Of a stretch of 64,000 nt of DNA, positions 49,201 to 61,101 are shown piece after piece; within the stretch, counting starts at the first letter, position 1; every line of letters begins with the position of its first letter. The DNA lies in assembly GCF_020382885.2 (NCBI RefSeq), contig NC_058502.1:14597950-14661949 (forward strand). Direction: 5' to 3'. The notes under the pieces are model-generated. The model searched no databases and had not been told where the DNA came from. It was given only the letters and a program-made list of their open reading frames with translations. The translations under genes were made by a program, and so were the position numbers. The DNA is from Scatophagus argus (Eukaryota > Chordata > Actinopteri > Scatophagidae).

Positions 49201-52200
49201 CGCGTAAGGGTTTGTTTTACGCTGTTTGTTAAACTGTCCTATTTGCTTTGTCTGCCTTTCTGACTTCTCTGAGTGGGTGGATGTGAGTGTGATGGAACAA
49301 GAAGCTGCAATGGCTGCCAGGGGCAAGAAGAGCCAGGACAGAGTCTGTCCCCAGAAATAATTAGCCTGGAGCACAATGCAAACCTGCAGCTGAAATTTAT
49401 GTGGAAAACTGCCGAGCTGCCGTGTCCCGCTCAATCTCGACAGGCTTAAAGAATCAGAGCAGACAGCTATCACTCTTGATTCTCAAACAAGTACACCCCC
49501 TTGAAATGCTTAAAATGGGACAAAGTGTTTCTCCAAAATGTCATTACACCAACTTAAAACAAGACCTACAGGGCCAGAAACAGAGAGCTGTCCTAATTGG
49601 TGATAATCAGCTATCAATCTGCCTTGAGGGTTATAAATAGCTTTAGTAGAGAAATTCTGTTTACAGAGCAGACTATCTTTAATGAGCATGCAAACAGTAA
49701 CACCATGAGTGAAAATGTAGGGCATACAGACGAAAACAAACTCTTCAGTCCAACGCTTCAACAAGATAAGACAAAGGAAAAAATACTACCAATCTACGGC
49801 CATGTTGGTGGCGCTGTGGTGCTGCACTTAGACAGAGAGTGTGTTGAACATAGTGGTGTGGCGATATACTGGTGCTGACAATTCTTTTGTTGCAGTACCA
49901 CAAGTGGTCACTGGGACAAAAAATGTACGATGTTGTACCACTGTATTTCGACAGTAGCCCAGAACAGTCAAACCAAACACTGTTCAAGGGAGGGTCTTCT
50001 ATATATTTACATCACCTGAAGGCCTGCATAGGATCGCCTGCACATTTGCAAAGGGAGGGCTGAATAGAAGGGTATTCAGTTGGTTACAATCTGCAGTCTC
50101 ATCACTAATAAATCCTACACACCTCCTTTAAGATATTTCACTAGAAAACTATGACTGGCTGATGGTTCTGGGTAAAAATGCATCAGAGTCATTTGGATTC
50201 GTCCTGTGGGTGCCAGGGATATCTGCACTGAATATCATAGCAAATACATCCAATAGTTGTAAAAATGTTTTAGTCTGGACCAAAGTGATGGACCAACTCA
50301 GTAACCGCCCGACAAACTGACGCTTCCTAAAGCCACAGAACAGCTAAAAATTTAAGAGTGGAACCTCGTTCTTGACCTTGCAGAAAGTATTTCTTGTTTT
50401 TTTTTAACCAGCTGAGACATTTCCATGACAACCTGGTTACTGCAGAGGGAAATTATATTTTCGTGATTTAAAAGTCCAGAATACAGTGGTGAGGGTGTTT
50501 TTGTCCAGTGCCATTTTCAAGGTCGAGAATGAACTTTCTGTGTCAACCTTTAAGCCAACATGGACAACAGGTCCCTGATAGAAAGCTCCATAGCAGCTAC
50601 TGAGTCAACCTCATTTTCATCCAAAGAAAATGGAGCCTAAAATGGAAAGAATTAGAGAAAAACATCAGAGAGTGATTTTGTTGCATGTGTTCAGATCATG
50701 CTTTTGAAAAGGCTATAAAGTACTTTTTGTGTTTCCCTACAGTATTTCCTGAAATTGGGAAACAGCACACCAGGGGCTGTACTGATGTCCCGCGATTCTG
50801 GCCATAACCCTGGATAAACAAGTGTTTCAAGTGGCCACAGCTTCACTTTCATTCTTCAAAGCAATATTATGGAGTGCACATCAAGGGGAGCAAAGTGTCA
50901 GTGCCGATTTGAAGCCTCTGCCACAGCAGAGTCAGAGGCGGGAAGGGTTTGGGAGGAGTGTCTATAGAGCGCAGGGGGATGCCAGTCTGATATAGAGTTG
51001 TGTGGGGAGGCCCCCAATTCCCTTTTATATTGCCGATGCAGGAAAAAGTAGCACACAAGCTGTAGGGCCGGGGATTGAAGGAGAGATCAAAGGGAGAAGG
51101 AAATCAAAACAGAAATCCATGCGAGCATAAGAAAAAAATAGTGTTGACAGGTATTGCCCTTTTTTCCCGTTCTTTTCCCAAGCATCTGAGTTAGTTTATA
51201 TGATCTACTTGTCGGGGGAAGACTGCGCTGCTGCATGACAACTGGCACACAAAGGATTTCGAGCTGTCACAGATCTGTACATAAACACAGCTATTGTGGT
51301 TCCCCTCTCTGTGCATGAGCTCTGTATATCTGAGTGCCAAAGGTGGAAGAGTCAGTAAAGCTCTCATTACAGGACTACAGTAAATAAAGTTCTGACAGGT
51401 TTGCTACTCATGTGGATCCAATTCTCACTGTGCACGCTTACCCAGCCATCAGTTTTCCTCAGCAATCCCCACACCGCAGTTTTCAATTGATAGGATGCTC
51501 TGTGTGTATTTGTGTCTTGAGGGCAAGGTCAAAGATGGACAGCTCAGATGAGTACCTGAAGTGTTCATTTGCACGCTCACCCTTTCACACTCACTCACTC
51601 ATATGCTGTTGCTCCTCTCTAGCTGTCAGTGAGGGAGGGGCAGTGGTTATTGGAGCCATCAGGCATGCAGTGCACCACATCGCTGGCCCTCGGGGTGCCC
51701 TGCGAGGGACACTTGCTCTTTTCTGACCTATTGCACAAGTAAATGTTAAAATGAGGGGGAGCAGACGGGGCTTCTCATTGACATTCCTGTTGGTTTGAAT
51801 GGAAATGTGGCAAAAAAAGAAAGAAAGAAAAAAAAAAGACTGCACCCATGGGTGCTGTCCTATAGCCAGGGATGAGTGTGCGGTTCCTGGCAGGCGAGTC
51901 AGATGTCAGCCCTGTTGCCAAAATCCCTCACAGCCAAAATGTAACACATGACTGGGAAAAAAACAAAAATGGTAATCTGTTATTCTGTATGTAAGCCAGT
52001 GGAAAGACAGCAGCCTACAAGGATTGCAGCTCCAGGCTGTCAGTAATGATATGATTATTCAACAACCACAAGCTGCATTAATATTAACCATTCTCCAACT
52101 TATTTGTCCCAAATGTAGCTTTGAAGTCCTAAATAAGTCTCACAACCACTAAAAAGATTCAATAATTATTGTTCTAAATGTGTAAGCTGATTTATGTGCA

Positions 52201-52701
52201 TTTGTGGGGGTTGCTACTTATTTATAGCGCTTGATATGGGTTTTACCACGTGTGGTTTTCATGGAACCATGCATGATTTTTAAAAAGTATTTAGAGAACA
52301 CCGTGTGTGCAACCAAACACAGAGGTCAGGGCAATCAATGAATGCTGCATAGATCACCCACCTATAGTCGACACCACAGTTCCAACAAAATAAAAAGCCC
52401 CTGTAAAATCCCATCGTGGCCTTAGAGCATCAGCCCGGATCCCGGCGGCGATGGCAGCCTCGTACTCCCGCAGGAAAGAGTTGAGGTCCTGCAGGCTGAT
52501 GTTGAAGGTCTCACTGAAGTTGAGGAGCGTCCCGTTCCAGCGGCCGTGAGCCCGCAGCTCCGAGGGCCTCTCTATGGCCGAGAAGACCGCAGCGCCGCAC
52601 AGCAGGTACAGTATGATGAGGACGGCGAGCAGCACGAAGCGGCCGTTGTCCTCGTTGAGGTGCAGGGAGCGGCAGCCTTGCACTCGCTGGACAGGCATCA
52701 T
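36135..52701 (-). CDS. kcnk12: KCNK12 (THIK-2): two-pore-domain potassium channel subunit
   Basis: Exon 1 is 52701-52362 and exon 2 is 37027-36135, joined across a 15.3 kb GT-AG intron at phase 1 inside the first selectivity filter. Together they give 410 residues. The family forms dimeric membrane K+ channels of the THIK group. Visible: HLNED (14-18), TM1 about 21-43, N-glycosylation sequons NGT/NFS/NIS (56-69), filter 1 TIGFG (112-116), TM2 about 126-151, TM3 about 194-214, filter 2 TIGFGD (236-241), TM4 about 258-284, and a cytoplasmic tail with EGRRLSGEMISMKDL and the end NRLAETSNSR. The tail (ANGYPR, NGFSGGVGALGIMNNRLAET) and neighbouring MSH6 favour KCNK12 over KCNK13. The frame is open 5' to 52701 but contains no upstream ATG before a stop, so MMPVQ is the first AUG start. 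A fish KCNK12-like paralogue remains possible. Confidence 0.94.
38545..38850 (+). repeat. Dispersed fish repeat, diverged copy 1
   Basis: Blocks such as CATATGCTAATCAGCATTAA, GACAATCCATCCAGTACTTG and TTGAGATATTACAA, followed by GATCTGGACTAGACTGACAG, match a repeat I recall as very common in percomorph genomes ('CAATCCATCCAATAGTTGTTGAGATATTT ... TCTGGACCAAAGTGG'). It is related to the copies at 46478-46600 and 50150-50325. Confidence 0.5.
39244..39277. repeat. (CA)n microsatellite
   Basis: About 17 uninterrupted CA units in the KCNK12 intron. Confidence 0.95.
43845..44147 (+). mobile_element. tRNA-derived SINE
   Basis: The 5' part resembles a tRNA promoter: a box A-like GAAGTGGCTTGTGATCAGAAGG from 43861, and box B GGTTCGATTCC at 43888-43898. 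Downstream are the common fish SINE words GTGCCCTTGAGCAAGGTACT and TGATGGGTTAAATGCAGAGA, and the tail GGGATTAATAAAGTA. It encodes no protein. It lies in the KCNK12 intron, antisense to the gene. The exact family is not known to me. Confidence 0.75.
46192..46235. repeat. (AC)n microsatellite
   Basis: About 22 uninterrupted AC units in the KCNK12 intron. Confidence 0.95.
46478..46600 (-). repeat. Dispersed fish repeat, copy 2 (inverted)
   Basis: On the - strand this reads CCATGAATGTTTGTACAAAA, then GTTGAGGTATTTCACTTC and GGTGGACCAACTAACC, the same block order as the copies at 38.5 and 50.2 kb but in the opposite orientation. Confidence 0.5.
50150..50325 (+). repeat. Dispersed fish repeat, copy 3
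   Basis: It contains ATTCGTCCTGTGGGTGCCAG, AATACATCCAATAGTTGTAA and TAGTCTGGACCAAAGTGATG in the order typical of this family. It is the best preserved of the three. Confidence 0.55.
52362..52701 (-). CDS. kcnk12: KCNK12 exon 1: N terminus, TM1, cap and pore helix 1
   Basis: The exon encodes MMPVQRVQGCRSLHLNEDNG, the first membrane segment, the extracellular cap with three sequons, and RPRWDFTGAFYFVGTVVSTI. It ends G|gtgggt. Two adjacent ATG codons (52701-52699 and 52698-52696) begin the frame. The open frame continues about 29 codons upstream to a stop without an ATG and includes RR pairs, so only non-AUG initiation or an unseen upstream exon could lengthen the protein. Confidence 0.9.
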
Positions 52702-54566
52702 CCAAATTTCAGCACCACTCGCGCGTCGGACAGCGACAAGCTCCACATCGGAGACGGCATTCACTCGTCTGCTGGTGTGCTGTGGAAGTCACTGTCCCGC
52801 TCCCTCAGTGCACTTCTACCGGCAACATTACCTCTAGTGAGCCCGGCACGGTGTCCCATGGTAGTTATGAAGTGATAGTATCTGTAGCTGAGCTGCAGGA
52901 AAAACGCTCCACTTGTGGATATAAGTCTGCAGATCCACGCAAGAGTTCATGAGAAAAGCTGCCAGCGCGCAGTTTCATGATAGACACATTTTCTCTCACA
53001 GTTGTGGCAATGCAGTTGCGGTGAAGTGGACTGCAGCTTCAGTCCAACAGGACGCGCGGAACGCTTCTTTGTGCAAATGCAAACAGTGGTCGTATCATCT
53101 TCTGGGTCCCCTGCACCAAAATGTTTCCACAATGACGCTCCAAGTTACAGATGTGTGTGTCGCAGGGGAGGGTGAGGGGGAAAACACCCGTTCCAGTCCT
53201 TAAATAAAATCATCAATCCTCAGGGTTTCTGCTTCTGGAGAAGAGTGGGGCTGCAGCTTTCATGTGGACGTTATAGTGACACATCGTATGCTGAGATCAC
53301 TCTCCGTTAAAAAGCCGAGACTACAGTGCTGTGGAAGAAGAACAGCTGAACAAATAAGACGTGAATGCTATGTATTTGCCTGAGAAAACGGGGTATCCCT
53401 GTGCGTCGTTAGTTGAGGTAGTCCTCACATAACAGAGGGTTTGCTTTTCCACATGAGTGCAGCCTTGTTGTCTTGAGCCATGCGCGCTGAGGACGCTCTG
53501 CTCACTGGAAACTGGGCTCAAATGCAGAAACAAAGGTGCACCCCCGTGCTTACCGGCTTAAAAAAAAAAGTTTCCAAGAGCTTCATCACGGAGCCATTAA
53601 GTCAGTATAATCTAATGCTTATCAAAAAATGAAGAAAGAAGTGTGAGAAGTGTTCAAATCATATAGGCTACAGCCATGTTAAAAATACCACATTACAAGT
53701 TAGAGCCACCTGTCCTAAGTACAAATATACTGTCAGCAAATTACTGGCAATATCAAAAGTACTCAATACGCAGCAAATGCTTTTGATTGGAATTTTTATT
53801 AATTAATTGTATAATAGATTATCATTACACATCCGTCCAAGACGTAATGTAGCTTTGTAGATATAATTTGAAGTACTTCATGCTGTTGTTTTCAGTATTC
53901 AGTAGTTGTTTGCAGTATGTGAATGCATCATATTTAGAGTTTCATTTCGATTGTGTACGCATTTAACTGACTCACTGGTTGGTCTGTTAAATAGGAAAGG
54001 AAATGATGGAAAAGTACCCATTGCAGCAAGGTTACATATAGTAAAAAACCAAAAGATGTTCAGTTTACAGTCATGTGAACAGCTGAAAGCAGACAATTTA
54101 AGTAAAAAGTGGCATATTTTTCTCTGAAACAGTAAAATAGGAGAAACAAAGAAAGGAAAACCTGAAATTACACTTAAGTATGTGAGAAAATACTTAATTA
54201 CTTGCCAATTCAAGAAATAATAACAATGTAACAGGACATAATTATCCATGCCAAGCACATGTGCACATATGAAGTAAAATGAATAAAATGTTAGCAGCAG
54301 ACATGATCTCACCCTGCTGTCACTGTTTCACTCGGTTTAAATGAATAACGACGCACTCTGCATGCATTTAAGACCTGCGAGAAAGCTTATGGGTAAGATG
54401 GAGAGTTCTGTATGCACTGATACTTTTTGGTGAAGTAGATAGGTTGTACACCTGTGTGAAAATCTACATAGAAAAGAAAAAAAACAAGACAAGAAGAGGC
54501 TGGTCATGTTTACAGCTGGTATAGACTTCCTATTGACGGCTTTCAGGACAAAGGACATGGTTGCGT

Positions 54567-54610
54567 GAGTTCTCACAAGGGATACAAGGAGTTCTCACAA
54601 GGGATACAAG
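54567..54610. repeat. 22-bp unit, two perfect tandem copies
   Basis: GAGTTCTCACAAGGGATACA plus AG is repeated exactly at 54567-54588 and 54589-54610, with no bases between. Confidence 0.95.
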
Positions 54611-55420
54611 GCTCAAATTACCATTGAGAAAAAAGGAGCAATATCCTTTTGAGTTGTCAGACACTTAGTGTAGATTCTAACAAAATCAATGACGACCTGG
54701 AGCTCCTGATCCATGAAAATACTTGTGAAAACATCGACTGAGGACAAGTTATACCACTGAAGTGGAAGCAGTGATTTGCTGCCTCAAATGAACTGTCACC
54801 ACTGAGCCCAGAAGATAAAATAAAGAAAAAACACTCCACACACTATTTCGCAAATGCATAAACAATGAAGGGCCTTAAGAAGAGAAGGTATCCTGTGAGA
54901 AACAGAACCCAAAAGTGAGGTTTAAACCCACATTGTTGCAGGACATATGGGTTATTTTTCTAATGGAAAGACAGTAGTGGGGCTGTGTAAGGTGGCTGTA
55001 TTGACTAAACCTCCTAATTTAGCTAATTGGCTTACAAATATCAAGTCAGAAAGCAAAACAAGGGGCAGGCTCGGCACTGTTGTATCAGCAGTCTGTCCTT
55101 GTCAATTTTAATCATTACCTCAAAAAGAATAGCAGAGGACAGAGATGTAATAGAAGAAGACGTCAGTGGAAAGTTGTGTCGGTGGCACTGATGGAAGGCC
55201 GATCCATTTATTCAAAAATAGCTTGTGCTCTTCCTGGTATGCTTATACGTTGCTCCTGAAAGCACAGGACTAAGAGAAAAACGCAAGAAACGAGCAGAAT
55301 ACGGAGGAAGCAATGTCACAACGGTGACGATGGTGGTGATGAGCAACGTGAAGGAAGATACTGATCAGTGGGAACTAAGTGAAATACAATATGTTCCCTT
55401 TTTTTCCTCATTTTTATTCT

Positions 55421-55594
55421 CCACCCACCATTTTCTTCTCGGGGTCATGGGGAGCTGCAGACTATCCCAGCTTGCTCAGGGTGGAAGGCAGGCAAGTCAT
55501 TACAGGCTCTCAGACATACAGTGCAAACGCTCATTCATACCTCCAGGCAATTTAGAGTCTCCAGTCCGCCTGACTGTGGGCGGAAACTGGCACA
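55421..55594 (+). repeat. Diverged dispersed repeat related to 176-455
   Basis: It contains GGGGTCATGGGGAGCTGCAG, ACTATCCCAGCTTGCTCAGG and GGCAATTTAGAGTCTCCAGT, the block order of a common fish repeat family also present at the start of the window. It is degraded. Confidence 0.5.
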
Positions 55595-58500
55595 GCTGAA
55601 GCCAAAATTAATCCTGGGTCCATTTGTTTTCAGGCAACAACAACATTATTCACTGAGACACTTTTGCACATCAGCATAGTCCGATTTATTTGGTAATGCT
55701 TGATCTTAGGTAAATACACACTTAATAATAACACTAACAAACAATCTGCAATGTTGCGTGTAATGTTCAACTATTTTCCTAAGAATCCATAACCCATTTA
55801 TACCATTCAGAATTCATGGTGATAGCACACTATAAAATAGCTGTAATCATATTTATTGTAGATGTTTACAATGTTATTTACTCATAAGCTGTATTTATGG
55901 AAGAGTTATGTTTATTGAGTGATGCATACACACAAGCAAAAATGTTCTCATGTCTGCACACAGCTACATTATGTTGTCGTAAATGTGTTACAACCCATAT
56001 TAACTGTTTATATGCTGCTTACAAATGCTAAATAGTGCGGCGAAAATAAAGTGCTACCACAGCAGAATCATCTATCTCTCTACAATTTTTGAGAACACAA
56101 TTTCTATAATATAATTTCTATAATATATAAGACAATAGGCTGAAACTGCACAGAGGTGAAGATGTTCTCTGTTGTACAATGTGATGGCTCAAAGGTGACA
56201 ATTACAGATAATAAGCGTAGTGTAACAGCATGAGTAGGGAGGAGTCACGTCAGTTAAATGACATAATAATAACTGTTATGTAGCAATACCTAACTATTTG
56301 CTAACATGCTGGTAATACCGGTATAAGTAAGACTGTAGCAGGAAAACATGCAATGTGTTTTTCATAGCTTATCTTGAAAAATTATATTTATACTTATAAA
56401 GCCATTTTACCCTGTAAATGCTGGGCTCTGATGCAAGAGTCACGTTGCATTATAGGCGAAGTGTTAAATGATAAATGCACTCCAGCCATAGCTCAGCACA
56501 CACCTTAACTGGCCCATTACAGGGGATACAGGGGCCATGGAGGGGAAAGACAAAGCAGAGACAATCCTTCAGAGTGCAGCAACAAGGGCTCCTGTGGTGA
56601 ATAAAGATGAGGTGACAAGGGAGGACACACATCCACTTACAGTGAGAAATGAAACAGGGAAGGAAGGGAATGAGGGATTTCCTCTCGCCCTGCTGAGCAA
56701 GAGCTGCTCCCGATGATTGAGAACATATGGTGAAATCAATCACTTTGTCAAACAGTCCATGCAAGGCCCTTCAATGGGTAACAGTGAACTGATGTATTCC
56801 AAAAATACTAACATGGAAGGTTGAAAAAAGAAGAAATAAATAAAAGGATGCATGATAGCGTTCAAATTACGGTATTAATTATTAATCTGGATCTGGTTTG
56901 TAAAGGCTATTCTGCCCAACACAGTCCCATGAGATTTGAGAGGAATCTAATTTGTCATCTGGGCTTCAGACCAATTAACTTAACATAACAATACCCACAC
57001 TCTGTGTCAAAGGTCATTGCAATTAAATTCGAGTCCATAAGCGTTTTGTTTCGTAAGAATAATTCAGATTAGGAAATAGATAAAAACAAATAAGGCAAGT
57101 AAAATATGCCAAGATGGCAGAAATCCCATCTTCACCCACCTTTTCTGTGCACGGTGCTGATTTCACTCTGCATGCAGCAGTTGATGGATATCTCTGCAGC
57201 TTTGAAAGTACAACAAGTTTACATTATTTTTATGATAAAAACATAATGTGTATAAGTGAAAGCCGTATGTAGCTTTTGTTAGTCCCCCATTATGAACAAG
57301 AGGTTTTCTTTTAAATAAACTCCTGTCACTCTGTCATGAGCACAAGTGCAAGTCAATCAGTGCGTCTGTGCTGCAACTTTAATCCAGTTCATTTGTGCTC
57401 ATGTGAGTTTGTGTGTGTGTCTATGTGCATTTACTCTAAATGAAAACCATTTCCTCACTCTTCCCGCTGAGAAGGATTTGCCATTAAGAATCCAATTAGA
57501 TTGACAGTGCAAGAACAATAGTTCTCCTAGAAAATCCTTCTTTTTTTCCGGGGGTTAAGGTGGCACATTCAGTTGTGGGACCCGTATTTCATTTTGTTTA
57601 AGAAATATATTCACTTGGCTACTCATGTACACAACAGTGGATTGAAGGTGAATCCTGTCCAACAATATATGATTTTCCACTCCACAGGGTTCATGTATGT
57701 CTTTTTGAAAAAGTAATGCTGTTTCAGTTGTGATGCCTCAGTGGGAAGATCACCCAAGCGTCATCATCTTGGGAAGAATAACACTGAATAAAAATGCTAC
57801 AAAAACATTTGCCTGTTTTCTGTTTGTACTGTCTCACCTTTTCCAAATGTCCACATGCATCTCCTGGCGCTTGTAATCGACATTTGTGTTATTAATGCCT
57901 CCATGTAACACATTCACTTCAGTTGTTCTGCAGAGTGAGACGAACCTTTTGTGTGCATCTAAATCGAAGCATTTTGAGAGGATCCTCTCACGCAGAGCTC
58001 TTAGTGAGACACTCATGACAACGACTCAGTCAAAACCTGGAGGTGGTCTACAGAAACAGCTCTACTTGGCTGTAGTTAGCTGCAGTTCTTCAGCATTATT
58101 ATGCCTTTCAGATTCATTTACCATTTCAACAGCTTGCAGCTCTCAAGGGCAGCCAGAGGAGTGGAATTACAAACTGACATATTGTAACTTTCCGGCCAGC
58201 TAAATGGTACAAGGAGGAGAAAAGCAGACCTTTTAGTGTCCCAGAGATATTTCAGCCAACATATTTCCAGCTCTTTATCTGTCACAATCTTTTTGGGTTT
58301 TTTTTTTTTTTCATCAACATCACTTCAGAATGGAAAAATAATATGCAAGCCGAGTGGCTGATAGTGGAGAAGCTCGCTTTGGATGCTTATCTCCCTAAAA
58401 CATGTTGCAGTCTGGTTCTGCAATTCCGCTGATGTTTTATATTCACGTTAACTTTGCCATATGCTTTTTTGTGTTTATGATTAAATAAGACTTATTTTAA

Positions 58501-61057
58501 AAAGCAAATGCCTGACAGAACATCGTGACACAGTGCAGATTGTCTTTATTCCTTACAGCAACAACAAGGAACTTTAGTGCCTGTGGACAATACCTGTAGT
58601 GCTTCCAACACCTATTGTTGTAAAAATCATGATCTGGCTAGTGTGTGCCTTTGTTTTGAAACAAGTGAAAAAAAGGCACAGTACGTACCTGTCTAAGAGG
58701 AAGCAGGCTAATTCAGGATCAGTTCTGAATCTTTTCAAATCCTGCTGTTCTCTCCATCTGTTGAATGACTGACCAATTTTGATTTGAGTTTTTGCTTGTA
58801 CTCCCTTTGATGATGTGTTCCAGTATCAGCTGTCACCACAGAATATAACGTCAAAAATAAAATTCACTGTAGAAAAATCCCCCCCTGCTTCCTTTTAACT
58901 GGTTAATGTACTACTTGCTGCAAAACTTTGGTGGGAAAAGGCAAACATAGGCTCTTGTGGTCTGTGTGGGGTAGACCGGCTGTATTTTGTATTTTTTTTT
59001 TTTTTTTTTGTATTTTTTTTTGTATCACAGGCGTTAAAAATAACTATATAGAAATAGCCAGTCTTCTCACTGATAGTCTTGGTCTCTTATGTAGGCTATA
59101 TGGAGGCATCAGTATTGAGTCAAGACTTTTTCATAACCATTTAAAAACTCCATGTAATATGTTTAAAGCCCAAGAAACACAAAAGCCAAACTTGCAAAAG
59201 CCCACAGTCAAAGGTCTGTTAATTACTGGGGAAAAGCTGATTGGACAGCTTTATATCCCAGGGGCTGCATCCCTGGTTGAAAATCCCTTGAAGCAGCAAA
59301 TGTCATGGTCTAGTAGTTTTTCCGTAAACCCAGAGCTCTTGGATAAATCTGCTATCTCAGGAAAGTCACACTGCACATCTTTACTGTAATGTTTATTTAC
59401 CCACAAATGCCAGTTCTCAATATCCCCAGTAGAAATGAGTGGATGCAGTAACAGCACCCAAGGCTTCTATTTATTACTGGATGATGATGCATCACCCACA
59501 GAAAGGAACAATCTATCGATCCCAGGATAATATAGATTCCAGTTCGTGTTGTACGTATAGAGTTTCTTTAAGCCTGAATCTTTTTGGGCCCATTGAGACT
59601 TTGGACTGTGAAGGAAATGTGACTCTCTCAGCATTCATTTATCATGTTGACAGTTGTCTATAGGTTTTCCCTCTCCTCACTGGCTCCATCCTTCTGTTGG
59701 ATCACTTTCCCACAACTTTTTTAATTTAGATGTGCAGAGATGATAGCATTACTGCACAGTACATACAGAATACATTGTGTCACATACGCACACACTCATA
59801 TTGCCATGCTGCCAGTATGTTTTCTGAACTTACGGTATAGGCCATCTGTGTATCTCAGTCAGGTGGGTAATAAAACACCAGAATTTCCACTGGGAATGGA
59901 GAAGGTGTCTGCTTCACTTTTCCAAATCCTATTATTGTCCCTCCTTTCTTCTTTAGTTCTCATCAAAGTCAACCCTTTGTAGTAAAGATGCAAATACAAT
60001 TTATTCATCATAAAGTACCAGGTATCTTTAAAGATAAAACTGATTTTAAGCAGCATTTTTAGCGCACTGACAATACAGACATTTACAAAGTATTTAAAGA
60101 TTTTTACTCTCCCATACAGGAAGAACAATAGGCTGTATTCTTTTTTTTTAAAAAAAATCATACTTTAAATTTATATTGCATTATTCACTTCAGCTCTGAA
60201 ACCAAACCCACACCATTGTAATACATAAACATTTTAATTGGCATTTACTCATCCAGCAGGTTTTTTAATCTGTAGTATAAAGGGATAGAAGGTAAAGGAG
60301 GCAAACAGGCATATCTTAGTTGCAGTTGTGGCTCTGACTACCTTATAGACAATAGTCTTAATCCTTAAAGAAACATGTAAGTAAATAATGCTTAAAATAT
60401 TCTCAGATGCATATGGTTACATGCAAAATAAATAAACAGTGGGGCTTATTTAGTAATTTAGTTAGTCTTTTTGATTCTAGTTTAATCCCTTTTAATCTTA
60501 GTCAGTCATGTGCCATTTCAAAAGATGACTCATAGATGGCGGCTGCAGCAGCTCAGAAACACCCTCACCACAAACTGGATGTTCAGCAGGTGTTGTGAGG
60601 CGCAGAGGGAACTAGACAACATGTTATGTTGTTGTGGAAAGGAGACTAAGGCTTTAATGTCACGGTATATTAAAAGCGATTTGATAAGGTGTGCTGTGTT
60701 CTCAGCAAGCATCTTAGTCAGCAGACTGTAAGAGCCGATCCACAAAGCTCTTTGTGAAATAAATAAACAAATAAATGGTTGTGAGATACCTATTTGCATC
60801 AGTGAGATGATTTTATGAGACAATGCATTGATGTTATGGATCCAGGCTCTTATAGGTCATGGACTAGTGATGTGCTATATCTCCACTGTTGTTCTATACC
60901 GGTGGGGCAGGCAATAAACAGCAGAATTATGTTGCTATAATGTAATGGCATGAACCAACTCAGTGAACATACAGACAATGGTGATCCAGCTCTGATGCTG
61001 ACAATATGCTGCTAAAATCCTGCTTGAATCCCTAACAAGAGAAATGACAGAAGCATG

Positions 61058-61101
61058 TGAATGCTCTGTGAATGCTCTGTGAATGCTCTGTGAATGCTGT
61101 G
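61058..61101. repeat. 11-bp tandem repeat, four units
   Basis: Three units of TGAATGCTCTG are followed by one with a single change (TGAATGCTGTG). It lies in noncoding DNA. Confidence 0.9.

Larger units (their letters stand above)
37028..52361 (-). other. kcnk12: KCNK12 intron 1 (15.3 kb)
   Basis: This single large intron interrupts the codon of the first filter glycine, a position shared by THIK-type genes. It contains CA microsatellites, a SINE, two copies of a dispersed repeat and a purine-rich tract (37905-37943). No nested gene is supportable. Blocks of unique sequence, such as around 39.9-40.6 kb and 41.2 kb, could be enhancers. Confidence 0.8.

Noticed and set aside
52702..52764. KCNK12 start 21 codons further upstream (GTG at 52764)
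   Set aside because: That codon is GTG, not ATG, and no upstream in-frame ATG precedes the stop; the ATG pair at 52701-52696 is the first AUG start.
53899..54312. 137-codon - strand frame upstream of KCNK12
   Set aside because: Hydrophobic, Phe/Tyr-rich translation of A/T-rich DNA without family resemblance or splice signals.
58928..59389. 153-codon + strand frame
   Set aside because: It begins near T runs that translate as Phe-rich sequence, has no conserved motif, and has no splice or promoter support.
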